The notes under the pieces: model-generated
Seen by the model: only the letters and a program-made list of their open reading frames with translations
What the model was told of the DNA's origin: nothing
Databases searched by the model: none
Part shown: piece by piece, positions 34,433 through 44,472 of the stretch
Layout of the letters: each line of letters begins with the position of its first letter
How positions within the stretch are numbered: position 1 is the stretch's first letter
Assembly (NCBI RefSeq): GCF_009296025.1
Contig: NZ_CP045178.1
Location: forward strand, 3,286,001 to 3,350,000
Source: Streptomyces tsukubensis
GTDB lineage: Bacteria; Actinomycetota; Actinomycetes; Streptomycetales; Streptomycetaceae
Length of the DNA: 64,000 nt
Direction: 5' to 3'
Translations under genes and position numbers: made by a program

Positions 34433-34963
34433 TCAGGCGGGTGCGGCGACGTCCGCCCAGACCGTCTTGCCGGGGGCGTCCTGCGGGCGGACGACCCCCC
34501 AGTCGAGACAGAGGCGCTGCACGATGAACATGCCGTGCCCGCCCGGCCGCCCCGCGCGGTGCGGGGTGCGGGGCGAGGGCTGGCCGCTGCCCCGGTCGGA
34601 GACCTCGATGCGCAGGACCTTGCCGTCGGTCGCGATACGCAGCTCGTCGGGGCCTTCGGCGTGCAGGCACGCGTTGGTGACCAGTTCGGAGACGACGAGG
34701 AGCACATCCTCGGCCGCTGCCCTCCGGTCGGCCCCCGCCGCGGGCATCCAGCCCCACGCGTGCAGGGCGTCCCTGGCGAAGTCGCGGGCGAGCGGTACGA
34801 CACCGCTGGCACCGTCGAGGCTCAGCCTGCGGGCCTGCCGCCCTTCGGCGGCCGCACCGGCACCGTCAACGCCGGTGTCGCCTACCCCACCGGCATCGCC
34901 GTCAACGCCGGCGTCGCCCGGTTCTGGGCGTTCGCCCGGCAGATGCGGCCGGGTGGTGCTCAT
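34433..34963 (-). CDS. Anti-sigma factor, RsbW-type serine kinase
   Basis: A 176-residue GHKL-fold kinase that should bind the sigma factor encoded at 35834 and phosphorylate the STAS antagonist at 35214. The N-box is AAEDVLLVVSELVTNACLHA and the G1/G2 boxes are RIEVSDRGSGQPSP and GGHGMFIVQRLCLDWGV. The first 40 residues are a Gly/Asp/Ala low-complexity extension. By position next to hut genes it corresponds, from memory, to PrsI of S. coelicolor. Confidence 0.87.
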   Translation of the reverse strand: MSTTRPHLPGERPEPGDAGVDGDAGGVGDTGVDGAGAAAEGRQARRLSLDGASGVVPLARDFARDALHAWGWMPAAGADRRAAAEDVLLVVSELVTNACLHAEGPDELRIATDGKVLRIEVSDRGSGQPSPRTPHRAGRPGGHGMFIVQRLCLDWGVVRPQDAPGKTVWADVAAPA

Positions 34964-35213
34964 CAGCGCTTCACCTCACCGATTCACCAGTTCAGAATTT
35001 CTACGGTTCGAGTCACAGGAAGGACAGGAGGCGTCACAGAGAGACGACTGTGACGATCGACCGATCCAGGGTGTCTTCTGCCCGGTCGATCGGTGAGAAC
35101 ACCCACTTGTTCGGGACAGGGTCCACGAAGATCTCCGGCCTGCCACACGCGCCCGGCTGGCCGTGCGGACGTCCGAGGCCGGGGCGGTGCGTAAGGGGAG
35201 GGAAAGAGCCAGG

Positions 35214-35585
35214 TCAATCAGTGGCGAGGGCCTGGTCGAGGGTGTCGTGCACGGTGAAGACGGCATCCGCCCCCGTGATCTCGAACACCCGCGCCACCAC
35301 CGGCTGCATTCCGGCAAGATGGACCCCACCCCCTGCGGCCTCGGCCTTGAGTCGCGCGCCGAGCAGCACATTGAGTCCGGTCGAGTCGCAGAAGTCCAGG
35401 CGTGCACAGTCGATCACCAGACGTGCCAGGCCGTCGGCGAGGCACTGTTCCAGCGGCTCCCGCAGTAGCTCAGCCGTGTGGTGATCCAGCTCACCGACCG
35501 GTGTCACGACAGCGCTGGGCCCCTCGCTCCGTACCTCGACCTGAAGCCGGCCCATGTTCGCACTGCCGACCGTCCCGCGGTCCAT
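35214..35585 (-). CDS. STAS-domain anti-sigma factor antagonist
   Basis: A 123-residue single STAS domain (RsbV/SpoIIAA type). Motifs are VVTPVGELDHHTAELLREPLEQCL and LVIDCARLDFCDSTGLNVLLGARLKAEAAGG; S68 in CDSTGLN is the usual phosphorylation site. Unphosphorylated, it should free the sigma factor from its anti-sigma partner. A 250-base gap separates it from the anti-sigma gene on the same strand. It probably corresponds to ArsI of S. coelicolor. ATG 35585 was used; M11 is an alternative start. Confidence 0.9.
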   Translation of the reverse strand: MDRGTVGSANMGRLQVEVRSEGPSAVVTPVGELDHHTAELLREPLEQCLADGLARLVIDCARLDFCDSTGLNVLLGARLKAEAAGGGVHLAGMQPVVARVFEITGADAVFTVHDTLDQALATD

Positions 35586-35833
35586 GCCGTCTCTCTCCCG
35601 ACCGTCGTAGCTCCTGCTTCGCGCACCCGAACACTACGCCTTCCGTGGCCGGACCGGTACCCGAACATCCACCAGAAAAGGGTCATAACACCAGGTAAGG
35701 CACTTGCGACCGGACACCGGATACCGGTAGGGGTAGAAGGACAACAATCGACACGGCCGGCTTTGGAGGCGCCGCACTCCGCAGTGCACGTATTGGCATC
35801 GGCAGCCATATGCCGAGAACGATGGAGGACACC

Positions 35834-36754
35834 ATGTCACCCCAGCTCGACGAATCGCACCAGTTCTGGGCGACGTCGACTCTCCCACCGCAGCGAACAG
35901 GGAGCGATCTCCCCGAGGCAGTCCAGTCCACCGCCGACCTGTCGACGGAGCCGGAAGGGCTGCCGGAGATCCCGCCGTTCGACAAGGTGGGGCCGCTGGA
36001 TGCGAGGGCTCTCTCCAAGACCCTCTTCGAACGTCTCGAAACCCTCGAAGAGGGCACTCACGAGCACGCTTACGTACGGAACACCCTGGTCGAGCTCAAC
36101 CTCGCCCTGGTGAAGTTCGCCGCGTCACGGTTCCGCTCACGCAGCGAGCCGATGGAGGACATCATCCAGGTCGGCACGATCGGTCTGATCAAGGCCATCG
36201 ACCGCTTCGAGCTGACCCGGGGCGTCGAGTTCCCGACGTTCGCGATGCCGACCATCGTCGGCGAGATCAAGCGTTTCTTCCGCGACACCTCGTGGTCCGT
36301 GCGCGTCCCCCGCCGCCTCCAGGAGCTGCGGCTCGACCTCGCGAAGGCGGGCGACGAGCTGGCGCAGCAGCTGGACCGTTCGCCGACCCCTGGTGAGCTG
36401 GCCGAGAAGCTCGGGATCAGCCGCGACGAGGTCGTCGAGGGCATGGCCGCGAGCAACGCCTACACCGCGAGCTCGCTGGACGCGCAGCCTGAGGAGGACG
36501 ACTCCGAGGGCGCACTCGCGGACCGGATCGGCTACGAGGACCACAGCCTTGAGGGCATCGAGTACATCGAGTCCCTCAAGCCGATGATCGCGGAGCTGCC
36601 CGCGCGTGACCGGCAGATCCTCTCGCTGCGTTTCGTGGCCAACATGACCCAGTCGGAGATCGGCGAGGAGCTGGGCATCTCGCAGATGCACGTCTCCCGG
36701 CTGCTCTCGCGCACCCTCGTGCGGCTCCGCAAGGGGCTGACGCTGGAGGAGTGA
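35834..36754 (+). CDS. sigI: SigB/SigF-type alternative sigma factor
   Basis: RNA polymerase sigma factor of the group controlled by partner switching, 306 residues. Region 2 includes LVELNLALVKFAASRFRSRSEPMEDIIQVGTIGLIKAIDRFELTRGVEFPTFAMPTIVGEIKRFFRDTSW. Region 3 follows (VPRRLQELRLDLAKAGDELAQQLDRSPTPGELAEKLG), and region 4 has LPARDRQILSLRFVANMTQSEIGEELGISQMHVSRLLSR. ATG 35834 was chosen because ggagga lies 6 bases upstream; in-frame ATGs at 35810 and 35822 lack this. The symbol rests on synteny with hut genes recalled from S. coelicolor, where sigI is implicated in osmotic stress. Confidence 0.88.
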   Translation: MSPQLDESHQFWATSTLPPQRTGSDLPEAVQSTADLSTEPEGLPEIPPFDKVGPLDARALSKTLFERLETLEEGTHEHAYVRNTLVELNLALVKFAASRFRSRSEPMEDIIQVGTIGLIKAIDRFELTRGVEFPTFAMPTIVGEIKRFFRDTSWSVRVPRRLQELRLDLAKAGDELAQQLDRSPTPGELAEKLGISRDEVVEGMAASNAYTASSLDAQPEEDDSEGALADRIGYEDHSLEGIEYIESLKPMIAELPARDRQILSLRFVANMTQSEIGEELGISQMHVSRLLSRTLVRLRKGLTLEE

Positions 36755-36856
36755 CCTCCCCGGCGGGCCCCGCGGCCGTCGAGGACCGCACGGCGGCGCC
36801 CGTGGGAGGCGAAGGACACCAACGGCAGGAAAGTGCACTGCTCAGCCGTACACGAC

Positions 36857-36891
36857 GGAAGGGTCCGTCCCGTTTTGGGACGGACCCTTCC
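36857..36891. terminator. Bidirectional terminator between the sigma factor and hutI genes
   Basis: The 15-bp perfect stem ggaagggtccgtccc / gggacggacccttcc has a gtttt loop. It lies between convergent genes. Confidence 0.9.
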
Positions 36892-36992
36892 GCGTGTCCG
36901 CGTGCCCCGTGCGGGACCCGCTATCCCTTCGATACGCCCATACGACTACTCGAATCAGTTTCGAGCGCCACGGGGAAGCCGAGGAGCCAGTC

Positions 36993-38165
36993 TCAGCCGG
37001 CCACGCGCTCCCCCGCCCGCCACACCCCGATGACCAGGGGGACGCCTGGCCGGTAGGCGAGGTGGACGTGGCTCGGGGCGTCCAGGACCGCGAGGTCCGC
37101 GCGGGCCCCCGGGCTGAGCCTGCCCACGTCCGTGCGGCGCAGGGCGCGGGCGCCGCCCGCTGTCGCCGACCACACGGCCTCGTCGGGGGTCATGCCCATG
37201 TCCCGTACGGCGAGTGCGACGCAGAACGGCATCGACGACGTGAACGAGGAGCCCGGGTTGCAGTCGGTGGAGAGCGCCACCGTGGCCCCCGCGTCCAGCA
37301 GCCTGCGCGCGTCGGGCCACTGGGCGCGGGTGGAGAACTCGGCGCCCGGCAGCAGGGTCGCCACCGTCCCGCCCTGCGCGAGGGCGTCCACGTCGGCGTC
37401 GGTGAGGTGGGTGCAGTGGTCGGCGCTGGCCGCGTCCAGCTCCACACCGAGCTGGACCCCTGGACCGTACGAGAGCTGGTTGGCGTGGATGCGCGGGACC
37501 AGCCCCTTCGCCCGGCCCGCCGTCAGGATCGCGCGGGCCTGGTCGCCGTCGAAGGCGCCCTTCTCGCAGAAGACGTCGATCCACTTGGCGTACGGGGCGC
37601 AGGCGTCCAGCATCTCGCCGGTGACCAGTTCCACGTAGGCGGCGGGGTCCTCGGCGAGTTCGGGCGCGACGATGTGCGCGCCGAGGTAGGTGACCTCGTC
37701 GGTGTGGCCGGACGCGATGCGCAGGGCCCTGGACTCGTCGTGCGTGGTCAGGCCGTAGCCGGACTTGGTCTCCATCGTGGTGGTGCCCTGGCGCAGGGCC
37801 TCCGCGAGGTAACGGGCGACGGTGGCGCTCAGCTCCTCGTCGGTGGCGGCGCGGGTCGCGGCGACGGTGGTGCGGATACCGCCCGCGCTGTAGGCGCGGC
37901 CCGACATCCTGGCGTTGAACTCCTGGGTCCTGTCGCCGCCGAAGACCAGGTGCGCGTGCGAGTCCACGAATCCGGGGACGACGGCCCGGCCGCCCACGTC
38001 CGAGACCGTGTCCGTCCCGGGCGCCCGGCCCGCCGGCCCCGCCCAGGCGATGTGGTCGTCCTCGATGACGAGGGCCGCGTCGGTGATCAGGCCGAGTGGT
38101 CCCTCGCCGATTTCCGGGTCGTTGGTGACGAGACTCCCGATACCGGTGAGCAGGGTGGTCGTCAT
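36993..38165 (-). CDS. hutI: Imidazolonepropionase
   Basis: Third step of histidine degradation: hydrolyses 4-imidazolone-5-propionate to N-formimidoyl-L-glutamate. Amidohydrolase-superfamily metal motif [18 protein letters not shown]; further signatures [39 protein letters not shown] and [17 protein letters not shown]. At 390 residues it is full length. It is the last gene of the minus-strand hut group, 133 bases after hutF. Confidence 0.95.
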   Translation of the reverse strand: MTTTLLTGIGSLVTNDPEIGEGPLGLITDAALVIEDDHIAWAGPAGRAPGTDTVSDVGGRAVVPGFVDSHAHLVFGGDRTQEFNARMSGRAYSAGGIRTTVAATRAATDEELSATVARYLAEALRQGTTTMETKSGYGLTTHDESRALRIASGHTDEVTYLGAHIVAPELAEDPAAYVELVTGEMLDACAPYAKWIDVFCEKGAFDGDQARAILTAGRAKGLVPRIHANQLSYGPGVQLGVELDAASADHCTHLTDADVDALAQGGTVATLLPGAEFSTRAQWPDARRLLDAGATVALSTDCNPGSSFTSSMPFCVALAVRDMGMTPDEAVWSATAGGARALRRTDVGRLSPGARADLAVLDAPSHVHLAYRPGVPLVIGVWRAGERVAG

Positions 38166-38298
38166 GTGCGTGGGCCTCCTGTCGTCGGCGTGTTCCTGTG
38201 CTGGGTGGTGGGGACGCTGGGCGGACCCGTGCGCGCGGCCCGCCCCGCGCGTACGGGGGTCATCTCCACGGCGGGCGCGCGGGTCACGCGTACCCCGG

Positions 38299-39645
38299 TC
38301 ATGCGCGCAGTGCCCCGATGGCCGCCGCCAGTTCGGCCGCCGGGTGGTCCACCAGCGCGTGCTTCCCGTCGCGTACGACGTGGCGGCCGCCGACCACCGT
38401 GTGGCGCACGTCGGAGGCGGTGGCGGCGAAGACCGCGGTCTCCGCGCCGAGCCTGGCGGGCTGGCCCGTGGTGCGTACCGAGTCGAGGTCGATGGTGGTG
38501 AGGTCGGCGAGCGCGCCGCGTTCGATGGTGCCCGCGTCGTCCCAGCCGAGCGCCGCCCGGCCGCTCTCGGTGGCGGCGCGCAGCAGCGCCGCCGCCGTCC
38601 AGTGGCCTCGGGTGCGGGTGCGCAGGCGCTCGTTCAGCTCCATGGCGCGCGCCTCCTCGAACGGGTCGATGACGGCGTGGCTGTCACTGCCGAGCGACAG
38701 GGGGCTGCCCGCCGCCTGGAGTCGGGCGGCGGGCCCGATCCCGTCGGCCAGGTCGCGTTCGGTGGTGGGGCACATGCAGGTGCCCGTACCCGAGGTGCCG
38801 AGCAGCGCGATGTCCTCGTCCGTGAGGTGCGTGTTGTGGACGCCGGTGGTGCGCGGTCCCAGTACGCCGTGGTCGGAGAGGAGCTGCGTCGGGGTGCGGC
38901 CGTGGGCGGCGAGGCAGCCCTCGTTCTCGGCCGTCTGCTCGGAGAGGTGGACATGGAGCGGAGCCCCGCGCTCCGCGGCCCACCCGGCGACCGTGGAGAG
39001 CTGGTCGGCGGGGACCGCGCGCACGGAGTGCACGGCCGCGCCGATCCGTGCGTGGCTCGTGTCCTTGAGGAGTGCGGCCCGCCGCCCCCAGGTGTCCGCG
39101 TCGCCGTCGGAGAAGCGGAGTTGGTGGCGGTCGGGGGCCGCCCCGAACCCGGAGGACAGATACGCGGTGTCGAGCAGGGTGATGCGGATACCGGCGTCGG
39201 AGGCCGCCGCGATGAGCGCCTCCCCCATGGCGTTCGGGTCGTCGTAGGGAGTGCCGTCCTGCGCGTGGTGGACGTAGTGGAACTCGCCGACGCAGGTGAT
39301 GCCCGCGAGCGCCATCTCGGCGTACACGGCGCGGGCCAGCGCGTGGTACGTGTCGGGGGTGAGCCGCGCGGCCACCTGGTACATGGACTCGCGCCACGTC
39401 CAGAAGGTGCCGCTGCCCACCTGGACGCGGGAGCGCAGGGCGCGGTGGAAGGCGTGCGAGTGGGTGTTGGCGAGGCCGGGCAGGGTCAGGCCGCGCAGCA
39501 CGGTGGCGCCGGGCGGAGGTGTCTCCGTGCCGGTCTCCGCCGCTGTGCGGACCTCGGTGATCCTGCCGTCCTCGGTCTCGACCGTCACGCCGGGCTCCAC
39601 GTGGGTGGAGAGCCAGGCGTGCTCCAGCCAGTAGGTCATTTGCAC
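38299..39645 (-). CDS. hutF: Formimidoylglutamate deiminase
   Basis: Converts N-formimidoyl-L-glutamate to N-formyl-L-glutamate and ammonia. Metal-dependent amidohydrolase: [51 protein letters not shown], and a late segment [21 protein letters not shown]. The 448 residues are normal for HutF. It overlaps the M20 gene by 10 bases, indicating an operon. HutF implies the five-step pathway that ends with an N-formylglutamate deformylase. Confidence 0.9.
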   Translation of the reverse strand: MQMTYWLEHAWLSTHVEPGVTVETEDGRITEVRTAAETGTETPPPGATVLRGLTLPGLANTHSHAFHRALRSRVQVGSGTFWTWRESMYQVAARLTPDTYHALARAVYAEMALAGITCVGEFHYVHHAQDGTPYDDPNAMGEALIAAASDAGIRITLLDTAYLSSGFGAAPDRHQLRFSDGDADTWGRRAALLKDTSHARIGAAVHSVRAVPADQLSTVAGWAAERGAPLHVHLSEQTAENEGCLAAHGRTPTQLLSDHGVLGPRTTGVHNTHLTDEDIALLGTSGTGTCMCPTTERDLADGIGPAARLQAAGSPLSLGSDSHAVIDPFEEARAMELNERLRTRTRGHWTAAALLRAATESGRAALGWDDAGTIERGALADLTTIDLDSVRTTGQPARLGAETAVFAATASDVRHTVVGGRHVVRDGKHALVDHPAAELAAAIGALRA

Positions 39646-40874
39646 GCCAAGCCCTCCAGTACGTCGGCCAGTGCGGTGACCCCGGCCAGGCAGTCGTCCT
39701 CGGCCGCGTGTTCCTCGGGCGAGTGCGAGACGCCGGTGGGGTTCCGTACGAACAGCATGGCGGTCGGAACGGAGGCGGACAGAATGCCCGCGTCGTGTCC
39801 GGCGCCCGTGCCGAGGACGGGGATCCGCCGCCCGGTCCCCTCGCCGTGTCCCGCGACACCGAGCAGCCTGGCCATCTCGTCGCGCAGGGCGTGCCCGAAC
39901 TCGACGACGGGGGTGAACGACTCCCGTACGACCGTCAGGTCGACGCCGTCGCTCCGCGCCGCCTCCTCGGCTGCCTGTTCGATGGCGGTGACCACCGTGT
40001 CCAGGGTCTCCTGGTCGGGCGCGCGGGAGTCGAGCCAGCCCCGTACGAGTGAGGGGATGGCGTTGACGCCGTTCGGCTCGACGGAGATCTTGCCGAAGGT
40101 GGCGACGGCCCCGGCGAGGCGTGCTCGTTCGCGGGCGGCGAGGACGGTTCGCGCGTAGGGCAGCATCGGATCGCGGCGGTCCTCCAGCCGGGTGGTGCCC
40201 GCGTGGTTGGCCTCGCCGTGGAAGTCGAAGCGCCAGCGGCCGTGCGGCCAGATGGCGCTGGCGATGCCGACCCGGTCGCCACTCAGGTCGAGGGCCCTGC
40301 CCTGTTCGACGTGCAGTTCCACGAAGGCGCCGATCCTGCCGAGCCTGTCGGGGTCGGCGCCGATGTTCTCCGGGTCGTGCCCGGCCCGCTCCATGGCCTG
40401 CGGCAGGCTGACGCCGTCCGCGTCCTTCAGCTCGTACGCCTGCTCGCGGGTGAGCTGTCCCGCGGCGAGGCGGGAGCCCACGCAGGCGAGGCCGAAGCGG
40501 GCCCCCTCCTCGTCCACGAAGTTGGTGATGGCCAGGGGCCGGCCGAACTCCACTCCCCGGTGGCGGAGTTCGTCGAGCGCGGCGAAGGAGGAGATCACTC
40601 CGAGCGGCCCGTCAAAGGCGCCGCCGTCGGGGACGGAGTCCAGGTGGGAGCCGGTGACGACGGCGTCGCCCGCTGTCGGGTCACCGAGCCAGGCCCACTG
40701 GTTGCCGTTGCGGTCGGTCTCGTGGGTGAGCCCCCGCGCGGTGGCCTGTGCCTCGAACCAGTCTCGGCAGTCTGCGTCGGCGCCGGTCCAGGCGCTGCGC
40801 CGGTAGCCGCCCGAGCCCGCGTCGCGGCCGATCGGCAGCAGCTCGGCCCACATGGACTCGAAACCGGCGCTCAA
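39636..40874 (-). CDS. M20-family amidohydrolase (allantoate amidohydrolase-like) in the hut operon
   Basis: A 412-residue zinc amidohydrolase of the AllC/carbamoylase group. Motifs are [65 protein letters not shown] and [11 protein letters not shown]. Homology alone suggests allantoate or N-carbamoyl-amino-acid hydrolysis. But it lies between hutF and hutU with 4- and 10-base overlaps, and no classical HutG is present, so I infer it hydrolyses N-formylglutamate to glutamate and formate. The family call is firm; the substrate is inference. Confidence 0.85.
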   Translation of the reverse strand: MSAGFESMWAELLPIGRDAGSGGYRRSAWTGADADCRDWFEAQATARGLTHETDRNGNQWAWLGDPTAGDAVVTGSHLDSVPDGGAFDGPLGVISSFAALDELRHRGVEFGRPLAITNFVDEEGARFGLACVGSRLAAGQLTREQAYELKDADGVSLPQAMERAGHDPENIGADPDRLGRIGAFVELHVEQGRALDLSGDRVGIASAIWPHGRWRFDFHGEANHAGTTRLEDRRDPMLPYARTVLAARERARLAGAVATFGKISVEPNGVNAIPSLVRGWLDSRAPDQETLDTVVTAIEQAAEEAARSDGVDLTVVRESFTPVVEFGHALRDEMARLLGVAGHGEGTGRRIPVLGTGAGHDAGILSASVPTAMLFVRNPTGVSHSPEEHAAEDDCLAGVTALADVLEGLACK

Positions 40875-42535
40875 CGGTCCTCGCCCTCACGCATCGGGAT
40901 CCTGACGCCCTGCTCGTCCGCGGTGGTCGCGGCGATGTCGTATCCGGCGTCGACGTGCCTGATGACGCCCATGCCCGGGTCGTTGGTGAGCACCCGGCGG
41001 ATCTTCTCGCCCGCGAGCTTCGTGCCGTCGGCGACGGAGACCTGGCCCGCGTGGATGGAGCGGCCCATGCCGACGCCGCCGCCGTGGTGGATGGAGACCC
41101 AGGAGGCGCCGGAGGCCACGTTGACCATGGCGTTGAGCAGCGGCCAGTCGGCGATGGCGTCGGAGCCGTCGAGCATGGCCTCGGTCTCCCGGTAGGGGGA
41201 GGCCACGGAGCCGGTGTCGAGGTGGTCGCGGCCGATGACCAGGGGCGCGGCCAGTTCGCCCGAGGCCACCATGTCGTTGAAGCGCTCGCCCGCCTTGTCG
41301 CGCTCGCCCTGTCCGAGCCAGCAGATACGGGCGGGCAGGCCCTGGAAGTGGACGCGCTCGCCTGCCAGTTTGATCCAGCGGCGCAGCGACTCGTTCTGCG
41401 GGAAGAGGTCGAGGATCGCCTTGTCCGTCTTGTGGATGTCGGACGCCTCGCCGGAGAGCGCCGCCCACCGGAACGGGCCCTTGCCCTCGCAGAACAGCGG
41501 CCTGATGTAGGCGGGGACGAAGCCGGGGAAGGCGAAGGCGCGGTCGTAGCCGACGAGCTGGGCCTCGCCCCGGATGCTGTTGCCGTAGTCGAAGACCTCG
41601 GCGCCCGCGTCCATGAAGCCGACCATCGCTTCGACGTGCTTGGCCATCGATTCGCGGGAGCGCGTGGTGAAGTCGGCGGGCTTCTCGGCCGCGTACGTCG
41701 CCATGTCGGCGAAGTCGATGCCGATGGGGAGGTAGGAGAGCGGGTCGTGGGCGCTGGTCTGGTCGGTGACGATGTCGATGGGCGCGCCCTCGGCCAGCAT
41801 CCGCGGCAGCAGCTCCGCCGCGTTGCCGAGCAGGCCGATGGAGAGCGGACGGCGGGCGTCGCGGGCCTCGGTGGCGAGCTGGAGCGCGTGCTGGAGCGAG
41901 TCGGCCTTGACGTCGAGGTAGGCGTGTTCGATGCGGCGGTCGATGGCGCGCGGGTCGCAGTCGATACAGATCGCGACGCCGTCGTTCATCGTCACGGCCA
42001 GCGGCTGGGCGCCGCCCATGCCGCCGAGCCCCGCGGTGAGGGTGATCGTCCCCGCCAGCGTGCCGTTGAACCGCTTGGCGGCGACGGCGGCGAACGTCTC
42101 GTAGGTGCCCTGGAGGATGCCCTGGGTGCCGATGTAGATCCAGGACCCGGCGGTCATCTGGCCGTACATGGTCAGGCCGAGCTGTTCGAGGCGGCGGAAC
42201 TCCTCCCAGTTGGCCCAGTCGCCCACCAGGTTGGAGTTGGCGAGGAGTACGCGCGGGGCCCACTCGTGGGTCTGCATGACACCGACGGGCCGCCCGGACT
42301 GGACGAGCATCGTCTCGTCCTGCTTGAGCGTGCGCAGCGTACGGACCATGGCGTCGAAGGAGCGCCAGTCGCGGGCCGCCTTGCCGGTGCCGCCGTAGAC
42401 GACGAGCTTGTCGGGGTGCTCGGCGACCTCGGGGTCGAGGTTGTTCTGGAGCATCCGCAGCGCGGCTTCCTGCTGCCACCCCAGGGCGCTCAGTTCGCTG
42501 CCCCGCGGGGCTCGTACGGGGCGGGGTCCTGACAT
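40871..42535 (-). CDS. hutU: Urocanate hydratase
   Basis: Adds water to urocanate to give imidazolonepropionate, the second step of histidine degradation, using tightly bound NAD+. At 554 residues it is full length. Signatures are [58 protein letters not shown] (NAD binding), [10 protein letters not shown] and the catalytic-cysteine region [18 protein letters not shown] 42535 is preceded by gggaggcagcc. First gene of the operon; hutH is not in the window. Confidence 0.96.
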   Translation of the reverse strand: MSGPRPVRAPRGSELSALGWQQEAALRMLQNNLDPEVAEHPDKLVVYGGTGKAARDWRSFDAMVRTLRTLKQDETMLVQSGRPVGVMQTHEWAPRVLLANSNLVGDWANWEEFRRLEQLGLTMYGQMTAGSWIYIGTQGILQGTYETFAAVAAKRFNGTLAGTITLTAGLGGMGGAQPLAVTMNDGVAICIDCDPRAIDRRIEHAYLDVKADSLQHALQLATEARDARRPLSIGLLGNAAELLPRMLAEGAPIDIVTDQTSAHDPLSYLPIGIDFADMATYAAEKPADFTTRSRESMAKHVEAMVGFMDAGAEVFDYGNSIRGEAQLVGYDRAFAFPGFVPAYIRPLFCEGKGPFRWAALSGEASDIHKTDKAILDLFPQNESLRRWIKLAGERVHFQGLPARICWLGQGERDKAGERFNDMVASGELAAPLVIGRDHLDTGSVASPYRETEAMLDGSDAIADWPLLNAMVNVASGASWVSIHHGGGVGMGRSIHAGQVSVADGTKLAGEKIRRVLTNDPGMGVIRHVDAGYDIAATTADEQGVRIPMREGEDR

Positions 42536-42572
42536 GGGCTGCCTCCTGGGGGAGTGAGAGAAGCGGGTCGTT

Positions 42573-42650
42573 CACATCTGGTCGGCACATCTGGTCGGAC
42601 GCGTCCGATCGGGCACGTCCGATCGCACACATCCGATTATTCACATCCTG
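42573..42650. promoter_or_regulatory. Iteron-like operator array between hutU and the PLP decarboxylase gene
   Basis: Two adjacent identical 13-mers (cacatctggtcgg at 42573 and 42586) are followed by three 14-bp units (gtccgatcgggcac at 42603, gtccgatcgcacac at 42617, atccgattattcac at 42631). A perfect palindrome tcggacgcgtccga sits at 42595-42608. A shared core close to CAC(A/G)TC(C/T)G(A/G)TC at about one helical turn and a third suggests cooperative binding of a regulator between divergent promoters. Confidence 0.6.
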
Positions 42651-42678
42651 CGCTTCTGAATAGATCTAGTCAATAGCC

Positions 42679-44211
42679 ATGTGCGCCAGCGACCGCGCGC
42701 GCCCGGATGCTTTGCTGTCGCGCATGGCTGAGGAACGCGGAAACGGAACGCCCACGGGTGCGGTGCCCGCGGGCGGTGGCGCGGGTACGGGCGCGGGAGC
42801 GGGAGCGGCGCCCGCGAGCACGGGTGCGGGCACGGGTGCGGGGGCGGCCCCCGCGGGCACGGAACCGGCGAGCGTCGCCGGGGCGCGCGCCGCAGCGAGA
42901 CGCGATCTGGCCGTCCGCGCCGCCGTCGCACAGGGCGTGGTCGGGCAGGACACCCCCGTCGTCGGGCTGCTGGACGTCACCGGCATCCGGCGCTCCGCCG
43001 CCGCGCTGCGCTCCGCGTTCGCCTCGGTCGTCCCCTCGGGCACGCCGGTCCTGCACACCTTCGCGGTGAAGGCGACCCCTCTCGTACCGGTGCTGCGGCT
43101 GCTGTACGAGGACGGCATCGGCGCCGAGGTGGCGAGCCCCGGAGAGCTGGCGCTGGCCAGAGCGGCCGGCGTGCGCCCGGCGCAGACGGTCCTCGACTCG
43201 CCCGCCAAGACCTCCGCCGAGCTGCGCGAAGCGCTCGCCGTCGGTATCGCGGTCAACATCGACAACCCGCAGGAACTCGACAGGATCGACGCCCTTGTCG
43301 GCTCCGCGCCCACCACCTCGCCCATCGGGGTACGCGTCAATCCGCAGGTCGGCGCGGGCACCATCGGCGCACTGTCGACAGCCGCGGCCACCTCCAAGTT
43401 CGGGGTGGCGCTGCGCGACCCGGGCGCCCGCGAGTGGCTGGTGCGGGCCTTCCTCGCCCGCCCCTGGCTGACCAGGCTCCACGTCCACTCGGGCTCCCAG
43501 GGAATGTCACTTCCGCAGCTCGCCGAGGGGGTCGGGGCCGTCCACGAACTGGCCGAGGCGATCAACGCGGAGGCGGGCCGGCCACAGATCGACACGGTCG
43601 ACATCGGTGGCGGGCTGCCCGTCGACTTCCACTCCGACGAGGAACTGCCCACCCACGCCGAGTACGCCAGGCTGCTGAAGGAGACGGTCCCCGCGCTCTT
43701 CGACGGGCGCTACGGGCTCGTCACCGAGTTCGGCAGGTCCCTGCTGGCGAAACACGGCACGGTGCTCGCCAGGGTCGAGTACGCGAAGTCCTCCGGCGCC
43801 AGGTCCATCGCGGTGACCCACGCGGGCGTCCAGGTGGCGGCCCGTACGGTCTACGCGCCCGAGGCGTGGCCGCTGCGCATCAGCGCCTACGACGCTTCAG
43901 GCCGCCCAAGGACGGGGCCCGAGGTGGAACAGGACATCGCGGGACCCGCCTGCTTCGCGGGCGACCTGCTCGCCGCCCGGCGGTCACTCCCCCTGCTCGA
44001 ACAGGGCGACTGGGTGGCGGCGCTCGACACGGGCGCCTACTTCTTCGCCCACCACTACACGTACAACAGCCTCGCGAGGCCCGGCGTCCACGGATTCGTG
44101 GCGGGCACGGAGGGGGTACGGTTCGCGACGGTACGGGCCCCGCAGCGGCTGGAGGACATCGTCGCGGAGTCGGGGGGCGCTCATACGCGGGCGCTGACGG
44201 ACGAGCTGTGA
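42679..44211 (+). CDS. PLP-dependent decarboxylase, diaminopimelate/ornithine family
   Basis: Fold type III PLP enzyme related to LysA and ornithine decarboxylases. Residues about 120-500 carry HTFAVKATPL with the PLP lysine, GIGAEVASPGELALARAAG, VLDSPAKTSAEL, HVHSGSQGM, TVDIGGGLPVDF, VTEFGRSLLAKHG and a C-terminal GPACFAGDLL with the catalytic-cysteine region. A 60-residue Gly/Ala/Pro/Thr N-terminus is low complexity. ATG 42679 or ATG 42724 may be the start. It differs from housekeeping LysA in several places, so the substrate is open. Divergent from hutU. Confidence 0.8.
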   Translation: MCASDRARPDALLSRMAEERGNGTPTGAVPAGGGAGTGAGAGAAPASTGAGTGAGAAPAGTEPASVAGARAAARRDLAVRAAVAQGVVGQDTPVVGLLDVTGIRRSAAALRSAFASVVPSGTPVLHTFAVKATPLVPVLRLLYEDGIGAEVASPGELALARAAGVRPAQTVLDSPAKTSAELREALAVGIAVNIDNPQELDRIDALVGSAPTTSPIGVRVNPQVGAGTIGALSTAAATSKFGVALRDPGAREWLVRAFLARPWLTRLHVHSGSQGMSLPQLAEGVGAVHELAEAINAEAGRPQIDTVDIGGGLPVDFHSDEELPTHAEYARLLKETVPALFDGRYGLVTEFGRSLLAKHGTVLARVEYAKSSGARSIAVTHAGVQVAARTVYAPEAWPLRISAYDASGRPRTGPEVEQDIAGPACFAGDLLAARRSLPLLEQGDWVAALDTGAYFFAHHYTYNSLARPGVHGFVAGTEGVRFATVRAPQRLEDIVAESGGAHTRALTDEL

Positions 44212-44472
44212 CCCTGCCCGCCACGCTCGCCGGAGGGCGTACCCGCCGGCACTGACGGGTGCCATGGGCCGACCTGCGCCCTCGACGCGCCTACCGCGCG
44301 TACCGCGTACCGCGTACCGCCACCCCACGCTCCCCCGGCGCCACGGAGCCGTGGATATTAACCAGTGCGCGCATGTCCCGCTGGAAAATGACAGAACTCC
44401 CTTTGCCGGTCACGGCGTTGCGTAACTTCGGCCCAACAGCCGTACGCCACGCCGGGAAAGGGGGGGTTCCGT

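Noticed and set aside
35000..35025. T-loop-like ggttcgagtc
   Set aside because: No cloverleaf can be formed around it; no acceptor stem or other arms.
34279..35096. Plus-strand open frame across the anti-sigma factor region
   Set aside because: It is the complement of a gene with clear N- and G-boxes; third-position GC bias favours the minus strand.
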